A DNA stretch of 64,000 nt from the NCBI RefSeq assembly GCF_000407445.1, contig NZ_ASWB01000002.1, positions 372,001-436,000 of the forward strand. Direction: 5' to 3'. Position 1 is the stretch's first letter. Each line of letters opens with the position of its first letter. Source of the stretch: Enterococcus moraviensis ATCC BAA-383. GTDB taxonomy: Bacteria; Bacillota; Bacilli; Lactobacillales; Enterococcaceae. Below, piece by piece: positions 25,880-34,098 of this stretch. Made by a program: the position numbers and the translations under genes. The notes below the pieces were generated by a model that searched no databases, was not told the origin of the DNA, and saw only the letters and a program-made list of their open reading frames with translations.

Positions 25880-26130
25880 ATATTATTAACCTACTACATG
25901 GATTGTAAGATTACTTAAAAAGACAAAAAATAACCGTCTTATCTTTAGTAGGATAACGGTTATTTTTTAGTAACAGATATTTTCTATATATTCTTTTTAC
26001 GTTTGTAATAATGATAGTCAAACGTTTTACATACTCTCTAAATAGAGGGTTCTTTTTTTCTGTTTTTTCTCGATCATAACCCTGTGTGGATTCCCTCAAA
26101 AAAGAAATACGTCTCTTTTGGTATACAATG
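25880..26130 (-). pseudogene. Decayed copy of the type I toxin and tyrosine recombinase module
   Basis: This stretch is a shrunken copy of 33300-34170. The end of a toxin frame (about 25900-25935) and the hairpin ATAACCG/CGGTTAT (25927-25966) are followed by four separate blocks that match the recombinase gene at 33544-34098: the conserved-His region, CATACTCTCTAAATAGAGGG, AAGAAATACGTCTCTTTTGG, and the promoter TTTTAGCATAATAAC (beyond 26140). At least three internal deletions separate them, so neither gene works. The 62-residue minus frame here is an accidental fusion of these blocks. The remaining 25711-25880 shows nothing I recognise. Confidence 0.75.
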
Positions 26131-26181
26131 CACTATTATAGTTATATTTTAGCATAATAACATATTTGGAGCTATTAGAAA

Positions 26182-26251
26182 TAAAAATCCTGTCACATTA
26201 AAAGATAAATTACGCAGTTTTTAAAGGTTATTTTGCACCACTAAAACAAAC
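26182..26251. mobile_element. Outer left end of the Tn552-like composite with flanking direct repeat
   Basis: TGTCACATTAAAAGATAAAT begins at 26191 and matches 21 of the first 26 bases of the inverted right end at 39108. Similar GCA-containing subrepeats follow for about 50 bp. TAAAAATCC (26182-26190) lies just outside and is repeated exactly after the right end (39109-39117), as a target duplication would be. Nine bases is longer than usual for this family, so a base or more may match by chance. Confidence 0.75.
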
Positions 26252-26392
26252 TTCCAACCTAGAACAACTAAGTAAGAAGTATATTTATTCGATTCATATT
26301 ACTAATCTTGTTATTTTTAAGAATTTTTATGATAATTTGAGCGGATTTTATCTCTACAAATGCTGAAAATAATGAATTATTTAATATTTTTT

Positions 26393-26854
26393 TTAAACAT
26401 TATGAAGGTCATTCAACCTATTTTTTATTTCAATCATATTCTCAGGGATTTGACTAGATTCAATTAAGTCGTAAATAGAACAAGTCCCTAAATCGTTGGC
26501 TGTTTCATAATACCAACGTTTGTATTTGACTACGTTTAGAACATCTTGTAACTCATTAATTTGTTTTTCGAGTTCTTTCTGTCTCTCCTTAAACATTGTC
26601 AGTCGCTTGTTAATTGTAGAATCACCTTCCATAGTCCAATCTACAAAGGATTTTATATCTTTAATAGACATTCCTGTACTTTTTAAGCATTGAATAATAT
26701 GGATGAATTCTAAATCAGCTGGCTTAAACATTCTTGTACCTACGCTATTAGAACTACGTTCTACAAAATCAAATAGTCCTTCTTTTGCGTAATATCGTAG
26801 AGTGTACGGTGTCAAACCAGTTTTTTTTGAAATATCATTAATTGTTAGATACAT
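26393..26854 (-). CDS. MerR-family transcriptional regulator
   Basis: A 153-residue MerR protein: winged helix MYLTINDISKKTGLTPYTLRYYAKEG, wing, and a long coiled dimerisation helix (about residues 85-120), followed by a short C-terminal part with WYYETANDLGTCSIYDL. No metal-site cysteine pattern is present. It resembles the AdhR-type activators of alcohol/aldehyde dehydrogenase genes. It is divergent from a decayed SDR gene and an intact zinc alcohol dehydrogenase, with its presumed operator in the intergenic region. Confidence 0.87.
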   Translation of the reverse strand: MYLTINDISKKTGLTPYTLRYYAKEGLFDFVERSSNSVGTRMFKPADLEFIHIIQCLKSTGMSIKDIKSFVDWTMEGDSTINKRLTMFKERQKELEKQINELQDVLNVVKYKRWYYETANDLGTCSIYDLIESSQIPENMIEIKNRLNDLHNV

Positions 26855-26893
26855 TCTTATCCTCCTAAATTAAAAAAAATACTTGACTGATAG

Positions 26894-26922
26894 TTGACTA
26901 TTAAGTGTAAACTTAATATAAA
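26894..26922 (+). promoter_or_regulatory. Promoter with MerR-type dyad for the SDR/ADH genes
   Basis: TTGACT (26894-26899) and TATAAA (26917-26922) enclose a perfect dyad, TTAAGT-GTAA-ACTTAA (26901-26916). The core is like AdhR-type operators. The spacer from this -35 is 17 bp, unlike the 19 bp typical of MerR promoters. A second TTGACT at 26883-26888 is too far away to be the -35. Confidence 0.65.
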
Positions 26923-27032
26923 GTTGGCGAAGAAATTTGTCAATAACTAATTCAAATTGAGTACTGAAAAATTGTATATATATTAATTTGACTGTTGCGC
27001 TTAATATATGTAAAAAACAAGGAGGAATTTTA

Positions 27033-27297
27033 ATGATTTCAAAAAAATAAAATTTTCATTATAATTGAAGTTAAAGACGTAATTGGGAGGAAAGCGGCCT
27101 AACTATCAACTAAAGAAGGAACTAGCTTTATTTTAGTTGATAGAAATAAAAAAATGAAGTTCAGATTTAGGAGATTTATATTATAAAGTAATTGCTATCC
27201 AATATGATCTTTCTTATGGGAACTTCGTTCAAGCAATTGCAGTTAGTACAGGCTATACAAGTTCAAGAGGAATGGTTACTATTTATTTGAATTAAGT
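27033..27297 (+). pseudogene. Decayed short-chain dehydrogenase gene
   Basis: After AAGGAGGAATTTTA comes ATGATTTCAAAAAAATAA, then in shifted frames stretches reading as an SDR N-terminus: VIGRKAA, LSTKEGTSFILVDRNKK, and further on YDLSYGNFVQAIAVSTGY. The spacing corresponds to the glycine loop, the first helix and the RNK end of beta-2 in an SDR. Stops and frameshifts interrupt it throughout. It sits between the MerR-type promoter and the ADH gene, so the original operon was probably SDR plus ADH. Confidence 0.6.
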
Positions 27298-27389
27298 AAA
27301 AATATTAGTTAATATATTAAAGTTGAAAGGAAAAGAATTCCGAATAATTTAGCGTTTATGTGCATTCGGTAGTTCAAGGTACTATTAAT

Positions 27390-28436
27390 ATGAAATCTAC
27401 AATTTTTGAAAAAGCTGGTCTAGTAACAGTTCAAGAAGTGGACAAACCACATTTACAAGCTGATGATGATGTTATTATCAAAGTTGTCCGTGCGTGTGTT
27501 TGTGGCTCTGATTTATGGTCATATTCTCATGGTGACAACAAAGAAGCACACTCAATCAACGATGGACACGAAGCTCTTGGGATAGTTGAAGAAATTGGTT
27601 CTGCCATCACTTCTGTAAAACCTGGAGATTTTGTTATTGTGCCATTTACTCACGGCTGTGGTGAATGTGATGCTTGCCGCGCAGGATTTGACGGTACATG
27701 CGATCGTCATCAAGGTTTTACTAACTGGTCTAATGGTTTTCAATCGGAATATATACGATTCCATTATGCAAATTGGGCTTTGATCAAAATTCCTGGTCAA
27801 CCATCAGATTATACAGAAGGTATGATTAAGTCGTTATTAACTTTAGCAGATGTGATGCCGACAGGCTATCATGCAGCGCGTTGTGCTAATGTTAAAAAAG
27901 GTGATAAAGTTGTTGTTATCGGTGATGGTGCTGTAGGTCAGTGTGCAGTGATTGCTGCGAAAATGCGTGGTGCTTCTCAAATTGTTCTTATGAGCCGACA
28001 CAAAGATCGCCAGAACATGGCACTTGATTCAGGAGCTACTTCTGTCGTAGCCGAACGTGGTGAAGAGGGAATTAACAAAGTCCGTGAGATTCTTAGTGGT
28101 GGTGCAGATGCTGCTCTCGAATGCGTGGGAACAGAATCTGCTATTGAACAAGCCATTGGAGTTCTTCGCAATGGGGGTAGAATTGGTTATGTAGGAGTAC
28201 CACATTACAATAATCGACCACTAGGTTCAACATTCGCACAAAATATTTCAATAGCTGGTGGTTCTGCGTCTGTAACGACGTATAACAAACAATTTCTTTT
28301 AAAAGAAGTTTTAGATGGCAATATCAATCCTGGTCGTGTTTTCACCCAAATGTATAACTTAGATAACATTAATCAAGCCTATCAAGACATGCAAGACCGT
28401 AAAACAATTAAATCAATGGTTGTTGTATCTAAATAA
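27390..28436 (+). CDS. Zinc-dependent alcohol dehydrogenase family protein
   Basis: A 348-residue medium-chain dehydrogenase. The catalytic zinc ligands are in CVCGSDLWSY and GHEALGIVEEIG, the four-cysteine structural zinc lobe is CGECDACRAGFDGTC, and the cofactor loop is VIGDGAVGQCAVIAA. It resembles the threonine dehydrogenase-like, formaldehyde/aldehyde-related branch; the substrate is unknown. A GTG at 27360 is in frame, but ATG 27390 begins the conserved MKSTIFEK region. It is expected to be induced through the divergent MerR protein. Confidence 0.9.
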   Translation: MKSTIFEKAGLVTVQEVDKPHLQADDDVIIKVVRACVCGSDLWSYSHGDNKEAHSINDGHEALGIVEEIGSAITSVKPGDFVIVPFTHGCGECDACRAGFDGTCDRHQGFTNWSNGFQSEYIRFHYANWALIKIPGQPSDYTEGMIKSLLTLADVMPTGYHAARCANVKKGDKVVVIGDGAVGQCAVIAAKMRGASQIVLMSRHKDRQNMALDSGATSVVAERGEEGINKVREILSGGADAALECVGTESAIEQAIGVLRNGGRIGYVGVPHYNNRPLGSTFAQNISIAGGSASVTTYNKQFLLKEVLDGNINPGRVFTQMYNLDNINQAYQDMQDRKTIKSMVVVSK

Positions 28437-28538
28437 GATTATAAGTTTTAAAAAAGTAACTAAATTGGATGAATCTTCAACACAATGATATATTAATTCT
28501 CTAAAGAGCTTGGGAGGTAAGTCCCAAGAACCTTATAA

Positions 28539-28587
28539 TAGAAGACTGAAAATCATTTTTTACGATTTTCGGTCTTCTATTTTTTAG
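28539..28587. terminator. Bidirectional hairpin between ADH and the IS relic
   Basis: TAGAAGACTGAAAATCAT / ACGATTTTCGGTCTTCTA pair with a few G-T pairs or mismatches and run into T on the plus strand. It probably ends both the ADH transcript and the IS1182-type transposase relic. CTTGGGA/TCCCAAG (28509-28528) is a second small hairpin beside it. Confidence 0.75.
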
Positions 28588-28912
28588 ATTATTGGGAGAA
28601 TCCTTCTTATTTTCTGGCTTACTTAGCCTATATTTCCTTAAATTTACTGCCATTAACACGAATCCAATTTCATTGTGTGTCTACTGTTTTCCTCGAACAG
28701 AGAAACGAGTGAACCCTAAACCAGCCTTCAGATGTCCAAAAGCTGGTTCGACGTCAATTTTTGTTGGCGATAGAGTTTACCTGTTTCTTCTTCTGAAAGC
28801 AGCTGTTGAATTTTCGCTTTAAAGTATTACCAGTTCATGTTCTTTTGAATCTCATGATTCTTGTCACTCCTCGCTTTTGTACATTGGCTTCGAAGAGGAC
28901 AATTTTTGCTCC
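28586..28912 (-). pseudogene. IS1182-family transposase, C-terminal relic
   Basis: Read on the minus strand, this gives the C-terminal part of an IS1182-type DDE transposase: CPLRSQCTKA (cysteine motif), LLSEEETGKLYRQ, IDVEPAFGHLKAGLGFTRFS (the segment with the catalytic Glu) and THNEIGFVLMAVNLRKYRLS. There are two in-frame stops (TAA after NMNW, TAG after VRGKQ) and a frameshift at an A run before IDVEP. No N-terminal part is present. The plus-strand 76-codon frame over it is a shadow. Confidence 0.85.
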
Positions 28913-29111
28913 TACTATAACGATAGAAAATGTTCAATAGAATTGCTCAAAAATGGTTTAGGATGAAGTTGATATCTATATTATTTACTTATGCCCAAAA
29001 CATTCGTTTTTGGTAGTGGTTATTTTGTCGAATTAGAAAGATATTGTTTTTGTCTTTTTATATGATATAATTGTCGATATGAAACTTAAAAAAATTATGA
29101 AAGGATTAACA

Positions 29112-29519
29112 GTGAAAAAATTTGTTTTGTTAAGTTTGCTCATAGTATTAATGGTAGGGTGTTCAAAAGTTGATAGAAGAACGAAAGAAGTTCCTAAAAA
29201 AGAAGAACCTATTGGCTTGAAATTTGATGGGACGAAATTACAAATTGAGAATCATACTAATGAGGATATCATGATTTTAGATTCTGAGACTGAGTATTCA
29301 ATAAAGAAAGATGGTAAGTGGGAATTAGTTGATAGTATTCATGGTGACTTGATGCTAACTAGTTCAGTTCTTAGTAAAGAAAAATCAGAATTGGACTTAG
29401 CGATTAAGCTTTCTGAAATACAGTCAAATGAAATAAAAGTGACAGTCTATTATTCAAATGGACATAACTCAGATGAATATGAAGTAAAAAGTATTATATA
29501 CAACAAAAAGGGAGAGTAA
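29112..29519 (+). CDS. Small lipoprotein, unknown function
   Basis: A 135-residue lipoprotein (VKKFVLLSLLIVLMVGCSK, lipobox LMVGC) with an exposed lysine-rich linker and a beta-rich domain of about 95 residues. GTG 29112 is preferred because AAAGGA lies upstream with correct spacing. ATG 29079 would sit almost at the transcription start set by the TATAAT at 29064. It ends 3 bp before a secreted V8-like protease gene, so the two form an operon. Function unknown; a protease-linked inhibitor or chaperone is only a guess. Confidence 0.65.
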   Translation: MKKFVLLSLLIVLMVGCSKVDRRTKEVPKKEEPIGLKFDGTKLQIENHTNEDIMILDSETEYSIKKDGKWELVDSIHGDLMLTSSVLSKEKSELDLAIKLSEIQSNEIKVTVYYSNGHNSDEYEVKSIIYNKKGE

Positions 29520-29522
29520 AAA

Positions 29523-30521
29523 ATGAGAAAAAAGGGCCTATTACTGACTACGTTATTAACGATTCTGCTAAGTTCTGTACTTTTTTGGGGGAAAGCCGAA
29601 GCAACGCAAGTAGAGACAGATATTCAAACAAAAGAAGCTGAGTCTATTGATTTCAGTGCTAGCATGACAAAAAAAATGACTAGAAGTGGAGCGCAAGAAA
29701 TTACTATTGACGGTGATAAGTGGGATCAAATTGTTAAAGAAGCATATAGAAAAAAATTTCCTGATTACACTGGGGAAATTAGAATAACGGACATAAATTC
29801 TGGAGAAGAGATAACATTTGAGGAATCTTTTGGTGAATTAGATAATCCACTAACTAGAGCAAGAGTTTCTGCCCCCGTTACTGGAAACCCAAATAGCAGT
29901 ATTGGTAAAGTAAAGTTATACTATTTTTTAAGTGATGGAAGAGTGGAACATGGTTCAGCTACAGCTTTTAAGATTGCCAATGATAGATTTGCAACTGCTG
30001 GTCATGTATTTTATGATAAAGAGCATGGTTATGGTTGGGCTGGATCTGGCAGCATATTATTAGGATGTACACGATCAAAGACAGGTGGTATCAATACAAC
30101 AGCTCTTTACGGGATCACGCAACAAGTTACCAATATGGATTGGATTCAAACCCCATTACAGGATGCTTGGAGATCAGATTTTGGACATTTGAAAGTAAAG
30201 TTTTATGCTGGTAAAGCCCCAGCTAATTTGAGCATTTTGAAAGATCCACCAAGTCGAGGTTATGGTATGCTCTATGGATACAATGGGAAAGTTAATGACG
30301 TTACTTTTTCCAAAAGTTCGGGTAACTTAGTGACCGCCACCCACAATAAATGGTTTGGTTGGTTATATGAATCTTCGGGAATTCAATCTGCACCAGGGAT
30401 GAGCGGTGGTCCAGTAATGAATGCATCAAATCAGGTTATTGGAATACATTCTAATTCTGGGAACGGAGTATCAAGATCTGTAAAAATGAGTTCAACAGTA
30501 GTGAATGCATTATTTAAATAA
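29523..30521 (+). CDS. Secreted V8-like (glutamyl endopeptidase type) serine protease
   Basis: A 332-residue preproprotein: signal peptide (LLLTTLLTILLSSVLFWGKAEA), a propeptide of about 90 residues, then a chymotrypsin-fold domain. The triad is visible as His161 in FATAGHVFY, a likely Asp219 in SDFGHLKV and Ser294 in APGMSGGPV. It is close to the enterococcal SprE and staphylococcal V8 type, though SprE normally follows gelE in a Fsr-controlled operon, which is not the case here. Probably an extracellular protease carried as accessory cargo. Confidence 0.88.
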   Translation: MRKKGLLLTTLLTILLSSVLFWGKAEATQVETDIQTKEAESIDFSASMTKKMTRSGAQEITIDGDKWDQIVKEAYRKKFPDYTGEIRITDINSGEEITFEESFGELDNPLTRARVSAPVTGNPNSSIGKVKLYYFLSDGRVEHGSATAFKIANDRFATAGHVFYDKEHGYGWAGSGSILLGCTRSKTGGINTTALYGITQQVTNMDWIQTPLQDAWRSDFGHLKVKFYAGKAPANLSILKDPPSRGYGMLYGYNGKVNDVTFSKSSGNLVTATHNKWFGWLYESSGIQSAPGMSGGPVMNASNQVIGIHSNSGNGVSRSVKMSSTVVNALFK

Positions 30522-30602
30522 TTAAAAATGTAAAAAAGAAATAAATTAAGTTAAGAAATCGGATTATATCCTATCGATTTCTTAACTTTTTTATCATTTA
30601 AG

Positions 30603-30775
30603 GTTCCGACTATCAAAACTTAAAAGTATTGATGGTATAAAAACAAATAACAGCAATCAGGATATTAGGTTATCAAAAGTCATGATCATAATTTGAACAG
30701 CAACAGAGCTGACACAAAAAATAGTATCAGCTTTTCTTAATTGTAGTATTCCCGAAAACATTCATTTTTAGGATA
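30603..30775. repeat. Dispersed repeat copy R3
   Basis: CTATCAAAACTTAAAAGTATTGAT, then AATCAGGATATTAGGTTATC and CAAAAGTCATGATCAT, a hairpin AGCTGACAC...GTATCAGCT and CCCGAAAACATTCATTTTT, in the same order as the copies at 23.9, 32.2 and 32.9 kb. A separate terminator for the protease gene precedes it (about 30550-30590, AAGAAATCG/CGATTTCTT). Confidence 0.65.
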
Positions 30776-30845
30776 AGGACATTACAGAAAAATGTTCAAA
30801 TAGAAAAACAGCTACTCTCACCGGTTAAGTGTCAGTAGCTGTTTT

Positions 30846-32027
30846 TTAGAATATATATTCAGTGGTTTCTTTTTCTGCGCCATAATAGTTTCTTTCTATA
30901 GATCCTAATCTATTTACTTCAGACTTAATGAAGTCCGTATCAAGTGAAAGTTCATCAATAATATCTTTATAAAGTTCCAAAATATAATAAGGTGAAAACT
31001 CTTGATAAGGGAGTCCTAGACAAGCCAAATAAAATTTTTCTTGTGACCAGTCATTAATGTCGTTTCCAAGGTATTTGATCATATTTGAGAAAACAGTTCC
31101 ATTAATGTTTGTTCGGATATTATACACATAAACACTGAGTAAGTATTCTTTAAATCGATCACTATTCACGTAATCATTTCTATTGTAATATTCTTTCATG
31201 CTATTGAAAATAATAATTGTGTAGAGAATTTCAAATACTTTTTTCGTCAGTGTTTGATTGTAACCTGAGTCAAGAGCAACAGAGCGTACTAATTGCATTT
31301 CTAAAGTAGAATAACCACGAAAAAACTGTGGAATATTACCATATATTTTTAGTGTACCTTTGAACCCTACACTTCTAATTGATTTCCAAAAATTTTTTGT
31401 TTTAGAAGAGAGTAGTTCAAAGGAAATAGCATGGCCAATTTTTTTTCTAGAAAGATAAGTTTTATCCTCCATACGAACCAAAATCTCAAAGTATTTTTCA
31501 TATGGATCTAAGTCACTTTCATTTATTGGTGGAATGAATACTTCAGTGAGTAACGCATGAAAACTTTTGATCTTAAATTTTTCTTGTGACATTCTAAATA
31601 TTGCTATGAAAAAAAAGATTATCGATAACAATTGAACTAATGAATTACTTAGATTAGAAGGGAAAAAATTCATATAAGAAATATAAGTTTGAAACCTGGT
31701 ACTAGCGAAGACAAAGGAAATTAACAAGAGTATGAACTGATACTGAAAGACCATTAAAAAAAAGAAATCCAGAAGCTTGTATCGAAGCTTTGTAATAAAT
31801 TTAATTTTTTCCGAATCCTCAGTTAAAAATTCAAGATAGAGAAATGAAACAATAAATAAAAATAATAGACTCTCATTGATACTTATGATTTTTAGTATGG
31901 CTAAGCCAAATGTCATTAAATAAAACAAAATCATTTTTTGAGTTTCAGACATTCTAGAATAATTCATTATCGTTATGCAAGCAAAAAGAAAAAGAAAGAA
32001 AATATTATCACCAAATAATCCATTCAT
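30846..32027 (-). CDS. Polytopic membrane protein with a divergent GT51 (transglycosylase-like) domain
   Basis: A 393-residue protein with about five N-terminal transmembrane helices (residues 8-145) and a C-terminal half that follows the motif order of GT51 peptidoglycan glycosyltransferases. Motif I is RMEDKTYLSRKKIG (Glu187-Asp188), motif II is RGYSTLEMQLVR (238-248), then TKKVFEILYTI, RFKEYLLSVYVYN, and NINGTVFSNMIKYLG followed by LACLGLP and SPY. There is no transpeptidase domain. The second Q of the usual STxxQQ motif is absent. It could polymerise or bind lipid II, or be a non-catalytic relative. Single-gene unit with AAGGAGG. Confidence 0.6.
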   Translation of the reverse strand: MNGLFGDNIFFLFLFACITIMNYSRMSETQKMILFYLMTFGLAILKIISINESLLFLFIVSFLYLEFLTEDSEKIKFITKLRYKLLDFFFLMVFQYQFILLLISFVFASTRFQTYISYMNFFPSNLSNSLVQLLSIIFFFIAIFRMSQEKFKIKSFHALLTEVFIPPINESDLDPYEKYFEILVRMEDKTYLSRKKIGHAISFELLSSKTKNFWKSIRSVGFKGTLKIYGNIPQFFRGYSTLEMQLVRSVALDSGYNQTLTKKVFEILYTIIIFNSMKEYYNRNDYVNSDRFKEYLLSVYVYNIRTNINGTVFSNMIKYLGNDINDWSQEKFYLACLGLPYQEFSPYYILELYKDIIDELSLDTDFIKSEVNRLGSIERNYYGAEKETTEYIF

Positions 32028-32154
32028 TAAGTTCGACCTCCTTAATAGTCTTTGTATATTATATCACCCAATTTATTTTATTTGTTAAAATCGGTGAAAA
32101 TAGAAAGTTATTTGGGAGAAAGATGAAAGTAAGTGGATAATGAACTTTAATATT

Positions 32155-32318
32155 ATGCTATCAAAACTTAAAAGTATCGATTGAATAAATATTAGATGGA
32201 AGAATCAAGATAATAGGCTATCAAAAGTCACAATCATAAATATTACTTTTAAATAATCTGACAAGCTTATCTGGTTTCAATCCATTTAAAAGTGTCTATG
32301 CCAAAAACATTCATTTTT
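32155..32318. repeat. Dispersed repeat copy R4
   Basis: CTATCAAAACTTAAAAGTATCGAT, then AATCAAGATAATAGGCTATC and CAAAAGTCACAATCAT and, at the end, GCCAAAAACATTCATTTTT. It has the same motif order as the other copies. A promoter-like TTGTATAAT region follows before the next gene. Confidence 0.65.
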
Positions 32319-32452
32319 ATCGTATACAAAATCTTACATAAAACATGGAAAATATTCTTTTGATTGAAATAATGTACACATAGCTACTAATATTGTATAA
32401 TTGAATTGTATAAATTACAAAAAGACAAGAAACTAATAAAGGAGGTTTTTTA

Positions 32453-32845
32453 ATGAAGAGTATCAAAAATAATATAGAATCATTTTTGATTGAATCTATT
32501 GAAGATCCAATGGATAATGTTGTTAAAGAAGAATTTGATCCTTTTTTTTCTGCTGATATTGTTGAAACTTTGCAAGGAAAAGCTAGTTTAGAAATTCAAG
32601 ATAATAATAATTATATTACCAAAGATGTTAAACTGATTGATGTAGAATATGAAATTAACAATTCAAACTCTGGTATTGTGTACAGATTTATACTTGAAAA
32701 CGAATTTGATAATAAGAAAATTTTAACAATATCTATTAGCAAAATAGAAAATCCTCAAGGCACTCAATCTTTTTCAAAATATTATATTTATGAAAAAGAT
32801 AGTTTGAGAATCAGTTATAAATTTGTCTTTAAATATAATAAATAG
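32453..32845 (+). CDS. Hypothetical protein
   Basis: A 130-residue, acidic, soluble protein with no signal peptide or membrane segment and no cysteine. It starts at ATG 32453 after a full AAAGGAGG site. I recognise no family. The predicted character is beta-rich (alternating patterns such as IVYRFILENEFDNKKILTISIS). It is a single gene flanked by repeat copies R4 and R5, in the accessory part of the composite element. Confidence 0.6.
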   Translation: MKSIKNNIESFLIESIEDPMDNVVKEEFDPFFSADIVETLQGKASLEIQDNNNYITKDVKLIDVEYEINNSNSGIVYRFILENEFDNKKILTISISKIENPQGTQSFSKYYIYEKDSLRISYKFVFKYNK

Positions 32846-32932
32846 ATTGTATATTAATTTGCATACTTCTGTAATCTTAATTGCAATCGATAATTCACTA
32901 ATCAGATGGATTAGTGAATTTTTTATAACTAC

Positions 32933-33116
32933 ACTATCAAAAACTTAAAGTATTGATTTATTAGAAACGAAGGATCTATATCAAGATACCAGGTATTAAA
33001 ATTTACAATCCTAAGTAATAAAAATAGTAGAAAGTTTAACATGAATAATTCAGACACAATCCGATTGTGTCCGATTCTCTTAAAAGTGTGTTTCCCAAAA
33101 ACATTCGTTTATGGGG
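32933..33116. repeat. Dispersed repeat copy R5
   Basis: CACTATCAAAAACTTAAAGTATTGAT, an ATATCAAGATACCAGG core, then the hairpin GACACAATCCGATTGTGTC and TCCCAAAAACATTCGTTTATGG. This copy is less similar in its middle than R3 and R4 are to each other. Confidence 0.6.
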
Positions 33117-33247
33117 CAAGATAAAAAATAATTTATGAAGGCGTGTATTATGCTATAATTTAATAGTAGAGAAGTTGAGGCGGTGGCTATCTTTGAGGAG
33201 GTGGTGCATATGATTGTATGTACTAAATCTACGAAAGGAGAAGCCTT

Positions 33248-33352
33248 TTGTCAGCATTGGAAACAATACAACTGATTATAAGCTTTGGTATGTTTACTAT
33301 TGCTTTGATCAAGTTGGTTGTAGACTTGCTTAAAAAAGACAAAAAAAAATAA
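33248..33352 (+). CDS. Type I toxin, holin-like/TxpA-like small membrane peptide
   Basis: A 34-residue peptide starting at TTG with AAAGGAG seven bases upstream: MSALETIQLIISFGMFTI, one hydrophobic helix, and a lysine-rich tail DLLKKDKKK. This is the signature of the putative holin-like toxins that are paired with an antisense RNA in Gram-positive bacteria. The stop lies in a bidirectional terminator hairpin shared with a convergent antisense transcript, the normal design. A 21-codon frame (ATG 33210, after GAGGAGG) overlaps the toxin start and may couple translation. Such peptides depolarise the membrane when over-produced. Confidence 0.8.
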   Translation: MSALETIQLIISFGMFTIALIKLVVDLLKKDKKK

Positions 33353-33530
33353 CCGTCTTATCTTTAGCTGGATAACGGTTATTTTTTAACTAATTTAAAC
33401 CATGCTGCCGTCTTAAACGGTTCTACACTGAGGGCGTATGTCGAGTACGTCCTCTTTACATATACATAATAACACTTTTGTTATTGGAATTCCAGTCAGC
33501 GATCTATTGAGTTGTTACTTGGTGTAATGA
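33336..33530 (-). ncRNA. Probable antisense antitoxin RNA of the type I module
   Basis: The minus strand between the recombinase gene and the toxin carries ACCGTTTAAGACGGCAGC, a short hairpin with a U-rich loop of the kind seen in antitoxins of this toxin family. It ends in the hairpin AATAACCGTTATCC...AGACGGTTATT (33350-33386) that overlaps the toxin 3' end. A -10-like TATTAT lies near 33470 on the minus strand. The exact 5' end is not known. Base pairing would occur over the shared terminator and toxin tail. Confidence 0.6.
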
Positions 33531-33543
33531 TTGTTCGTTACAT

Positions 33544-34098
33544 TTAGAAGCCTAGACGGAAATTTTTAAGAGAATCGCTTATTTCGTCTTGTGTGATCCC
33601 AATGTATCGCTTAGTGATTTGTTGATTTGAGTGACCGAATATTTCCATTAAAAAGACAATATCTTTTGTACGTTTGTAATAGTGATAGCCAAATGTTTTA
33701 CGAAGAGTGTGTGTTCCGATGTCATTTCTATCTAAGCCAGCTGCAACCTTTTGAAAAATTTTGTAAACAGCTTTTGGCTGAAGGTGATCAGATCCTTTTC
33801 GACTAGGAAATAACCAATCATTATCGTCCATGTCTTTTATATAGTCTTCAATCTGACTTTGCATACTCTCTAAATAGAGGGTTCTTTTTTTTCCCGTTTT
33901 TTTCTCAATAATTTGGGGAGTACTGGAATATTTAATGTCACTTACTTTACGACAAACAATATCTGACATTCGCAATCCTGTGTTGATTCCGAACAAAAAA
34001 AGAAATACGTCTCTTTTGGCATATCGATGCCGACGTAGGAAAAAAAGAAAGTCATTAATTTCGTCATTTGATCGTAATGGCTGCACGTTGTAACTCAT
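33544..34098 (-). CDS. Short tyrosine recombinase
   Basis: A 184-residue recombinase consisting mainly of a catalytic domain. The catalytic residues can be followed: Arg43 in TGLRMSDI, Lys near residue 70, His130 and Arg133 in THTLRKTFGYH, His156 in FGHSNQQ and the nucleophile Tyr165 in KRYIG. The usual N-terminal core-binding domain is missing, as in small plasmid- or transposon-borne XerC-like resolvases. It is adjacent to a transposon end (34181), and a decayed copy lies beside the other left end at 26191. Confidence 0.9.
   Translation of the reverse strand: MSYNVQPLRSNDEINDFLFFLRRHRYAKRDVFLFLFGINTGLRMSDIVCRKVSDIKYSSTPQIIEKKTGKKRTLYLESMQSQIEDYIKDMDDNDWLFPSRKGSDHLQPKAVYKIFQKVAAGLDRNDIGTHTLRKTFGYHYYKRTKDIVFLMEIFGHSNQQITKRYIGITQDEISDSLKNFRLGF

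Noticed and set aside
25911-26099. 62-codon minus-strand frame
   Set aside because: It is an accidental fusion of recombinase pseudogene blocks and a terminator.
28592-28822. 76-codon plus-strand frame
   Set aside because: It is the antisense of a clear IS1182-type transposase relic.
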